A DNA stretch of 14,961 nucleotides from an uncultured Clostridia bacterium (GTDB taxonomy: Bacteria > Bacillota > Clostridia > TANB77 > CAG-508), in assembly GCA_949935895.1 (NCBI GenBank), contig CATLGL010000027.1:1-14961 (forward strand). The letters run 5' to 3'. The notes beneath the pieces are model-generated. The model did no database searches. It was not told the DNA's origin and saw only the letters and a list, made by a program, of their open reading frames with translations. How positions within the stretch are numbered: the first letter of the stretch is position 1; each line of letters begins with the position of its first letter. Both the position numbers and the translations under genes were made by a program. This document shows, in pieces, positions 12,940 to 14,961 of the stretch.

Positions 12940-14961
12940 ATGTTTCAAAATATCCAAGGACAAGACATAAGCCAAGAGGAATATGAAGAAACAAACAATC
13001 AACAAAATAAAATGAAGGGATTTTTAAAAACAGCCTTTACAAAGCAAAGGCTATTAGTATATATTGCATGCTTCATGTTATCTAGTATAGAGTGTGTTAA
13101 TGGGATTGCACCATTTTCAATGGCAATTTTTGCAGCATGCTTATCCAAAAGGATTCCAGCAATGCTTGTGTACATCATTACACTAATAGGTACATGGGTA
13201 GGACTAGGAGGCCAACATGCCGTATCTTATTTATTAACCTCACTAATTTTTATTGTAATGACATTACTAATAAGACCTAAAAAAGGACAAGAATATGAAA
13301 ATGAAGGATTAAAGCTTGGAAGGCATGTATTTATATCTACATTTTTAGTACAAGCAGCTAACATGATATTTGGTAACTTTATGGTATATGATTTACTAGT
13401 AAGTGTTTTAATGGGAATCTCCTCTTTTATTTTTTATAAAATATTTGTCAATTCTTTAATTGTGCTTGATCAATTTGGAAAAAAGAGAGCATTTGCTATA
13501 GAAGAAGTAATAGGAGCAAGCATTTTAATTGCTATTTGTGCTTCTAGTTTTCGAGAATTTGCCATTTTTGGTTTTGAGTTAAAAACCATATTAAGCATAT
13601 TAGTTGTTTTAGTATTAGGATGGAAAAATGGAGTATTAGTAGGAGCAACTACAGGGATTACCATTGGAACCATTTTAGGGTTAATTGGGCAAGAAGAACC
13701 AATCATTATAGCCTCTTATGCTCTATCTGGAATGGTAGCAGGTATTTTTTCACGATTTGGCAAATTTGGGGTTATTGTAGGTTTTATTTTAGGAAATGCC
13801 ATATTAACCTATGTAACCAATGGAAATACAGGACAAATCATTTACTTAAAAGAAATTTTAATTGCCTCTTTAGGACTATTGCTAGTACCAGCTAATATTG
13901 AAATTGACATTGAAGAATTGTTTGGAAAAACAAAACTATTACAACCAGGCTCTACCAATGTATTAGGAGAAAATAAAGAAACGATTTTACAACTAAACAA
14001 TATGTCAGAAACCATTTCAGAAATTGCAGATACCTATAAAGAGGTAGCATCTACTTTAGTAGAAGAAGAGGAAATTGAACAAGAACAAAACCAAAAAATC
14101 TTTATGGAAGAGTTACAAAATAATTTAGAAGGTTTAGAACAAAATATTTTATATGACGATATGCAAAATATCGAAAACTCAGAAATGATGACAGATATTT
14201 TTAAACACTTATTAGAAAACCAAAAAATAACAAGAAAAGAATTATTAGAAATATTAGAAAACCATAATAACTATATTGTAGGATTTGATGATGCCGAAAT
14301 TAGTCTTAAGATAGAAAAAGACATAGAGCAGGTTATAACCATAATTAACAATGCTTACAGTATGAGTAAAGTTAATTTTATATGGCAGCACAAAATGGAA
14401 GAAAACAAAAAAAGCATGGTAAATCAATTAGATGGTGTATCCAAAGTAATATCTTCTTTAGCGAGCAATATGGAAAAACAAGAGGAGGAAACAAAGGAAT
14501 TTTTAATAGAAAAAGAAGAAATTTTAAAAATTGCAAAGGAAAGAAAAATTGATATCCAAGACTTAAAAATTAGAAAAGAAAAAACAGGAAGGTACAAAAT
14601 CAATGTCTATATTGATACATGTTGTGATGAAAATGAAAAAAGAGGATGCACAATTGAAAGACTTGAAAAAATATTATCAAAAGTATTAAATGATCGAATT
14701 ATTCTTCAAAAAAATAATTGTGGGCAAAAAAAGGATACCAAGCTTTGTATTAATACCTATACATCAGAGGATAAATATAATTTGCAATTAGGAATTGCAA
14801 GAAAAACAAAAGAAGGTTCTCCAATATCTCGGAGATATGACAACAAGTTTAAAACTAGAAGATGGAAAATATTTAATTGCCATTAGTGATGGAATGGGAA
14901 CAGGACCAAAAGCAAGGCAAAGTAGTAAAATAGCTATTAAAATGTTAGAAAGATTATTAAG
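12940..14961 (+). CDS. spoIIE: Stage II sporulation protein E, frameshifted and cut by the window end
   Basis: SpoIIE is the membrane PP2C-type phosphatase that dephosphorylates SpoIIAA, frees sigma-F in the forespore, and also joins FtsZ at the polar septum. I choose ATG 12940, preceded by AGAGGTGG (12927-12934); the in-frame GTG at 12931 lies inside that ribosome binding site. Residues about 38-318 are a multi-span membrane domain. Residues 319-545 are a charged, coiled-coil-like regulatory region. The phosphatase domain begins near residue 552. In the literal frame the protein changes to unrelated sequence after SPIS and stops at TAG 14884-14886. Dropping one base at 14829-14830 restores SGDMTTSLKLEDGKY and then the SDGMGTG metal-binding motif, and the frame stays open to the window end. 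The family is about 800 residues, so roughly 150 remain outside. One transcription unit separate from the surface operon. The break is a real mutation, a sequencing or assembly error, or a +1 recoding site. Confidence 0.93.
14824..14838. other. Inverted repeat centred on the spoIIE frameshift
   Basis: ATATCTC-G-GAGATAT is a perfect 7-1-7 inverted repeat. Without the extra C at 14830 it would read ATATCT-GG-AGATAT, a shorter 6-2-6 repeat, so the insertion makes the palindrome longer. It also creates the codon CGG, rare in this A+T-rich DNA. Such quasi-palindromes are known hotspots for templated one-base insertions. Confidence 0.7.

Noticed and set aside
13620..13895. 91-codon plus-strand frame inside spoIIE
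   Set aside because: Out of frame with a clear SpoIIE membrane domain; the Trp/Asn-rich translation is typical of a shifted frame.

Overview
This is a strongly A+T-rich window from what looks like an anaerobic, spore-forming Firmicute, most likely an uncultured gut-type clostridium. The evidence is a MinC cell-division inhibitor at the left edge, a SpoIIE sporulation phosphatase at the right edge, strong AGGAGG ribosome binding sites, canonical sigma-A promoter spacing, and giant Gram-positive surface proteins built of DUF11, SdrD/Cna-B-like and related modules. No tRNA, rRNA, CRISPR array, transposase or phage gene was seen.

Layout. (1) 1-600, plus strand: 3' part of minC, ending its transcription unit without minD/minE behind it. 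(2) 635-1458, minus strand: two small overlapping genes convergent with minC. One product is a Tyr-rich, membrane-ending protein and the other a Ser/Asn-rich protein. Both are unrecognised beyond a general resemblance to small clostridial proteins, and both lie behind a possible sigma-K/E-like promoter. (3) 1459-1882: divergent, gene-free region with an exact Spo0A-box heptamer and an excellent sigma-A promoter pointing right. (4) 1883-12691, plus strand: two giant secreted surface-protein genes (1670 and 1925 codons), 18 bp apart and closed by a strong intrinsic terminator at 12698-12746. They form one transcript of about 10.9 kb. (5) 12747-12939: spoIIE upstream region with two promoter candidates. 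One has the 21-bp -35/-10 spacing typical of Spo0A-activated promoters. (6) 12940-14961: spoIIE, cut by the window edge and interrupted by a one-base insertion at about 14830.

How the genes fit together. The two giant proteins are probably co-expressed partners on the cell surface. Each has an N-terminal signal peptide and Ig-like beta-sandwich modules. They share a homologous C-terminal domain followed by a short xTG motif, a hydrophobic helix and a basic tail. Neither has a classic LPxTG; the equivalents read IKTG and PPTG. No sortase lies in the window.

The most unusual element is in the second giant protein. A Cna-B/SdrD-like domain (about residues 408-785) is split by an insert of roughly 285 residues. 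The insert carries regularly spaced His-x-His...Cys...His units arranged in two super-modules, and looks like an undescribed extracellular metal-binding or disulfide-rich module. The second notable point is the spoIIE frameshift, which sits exactly at the centre of a perfect inverted repeat. It could be a real mutation, an assembly error or, less likely, programmed frameshifting.
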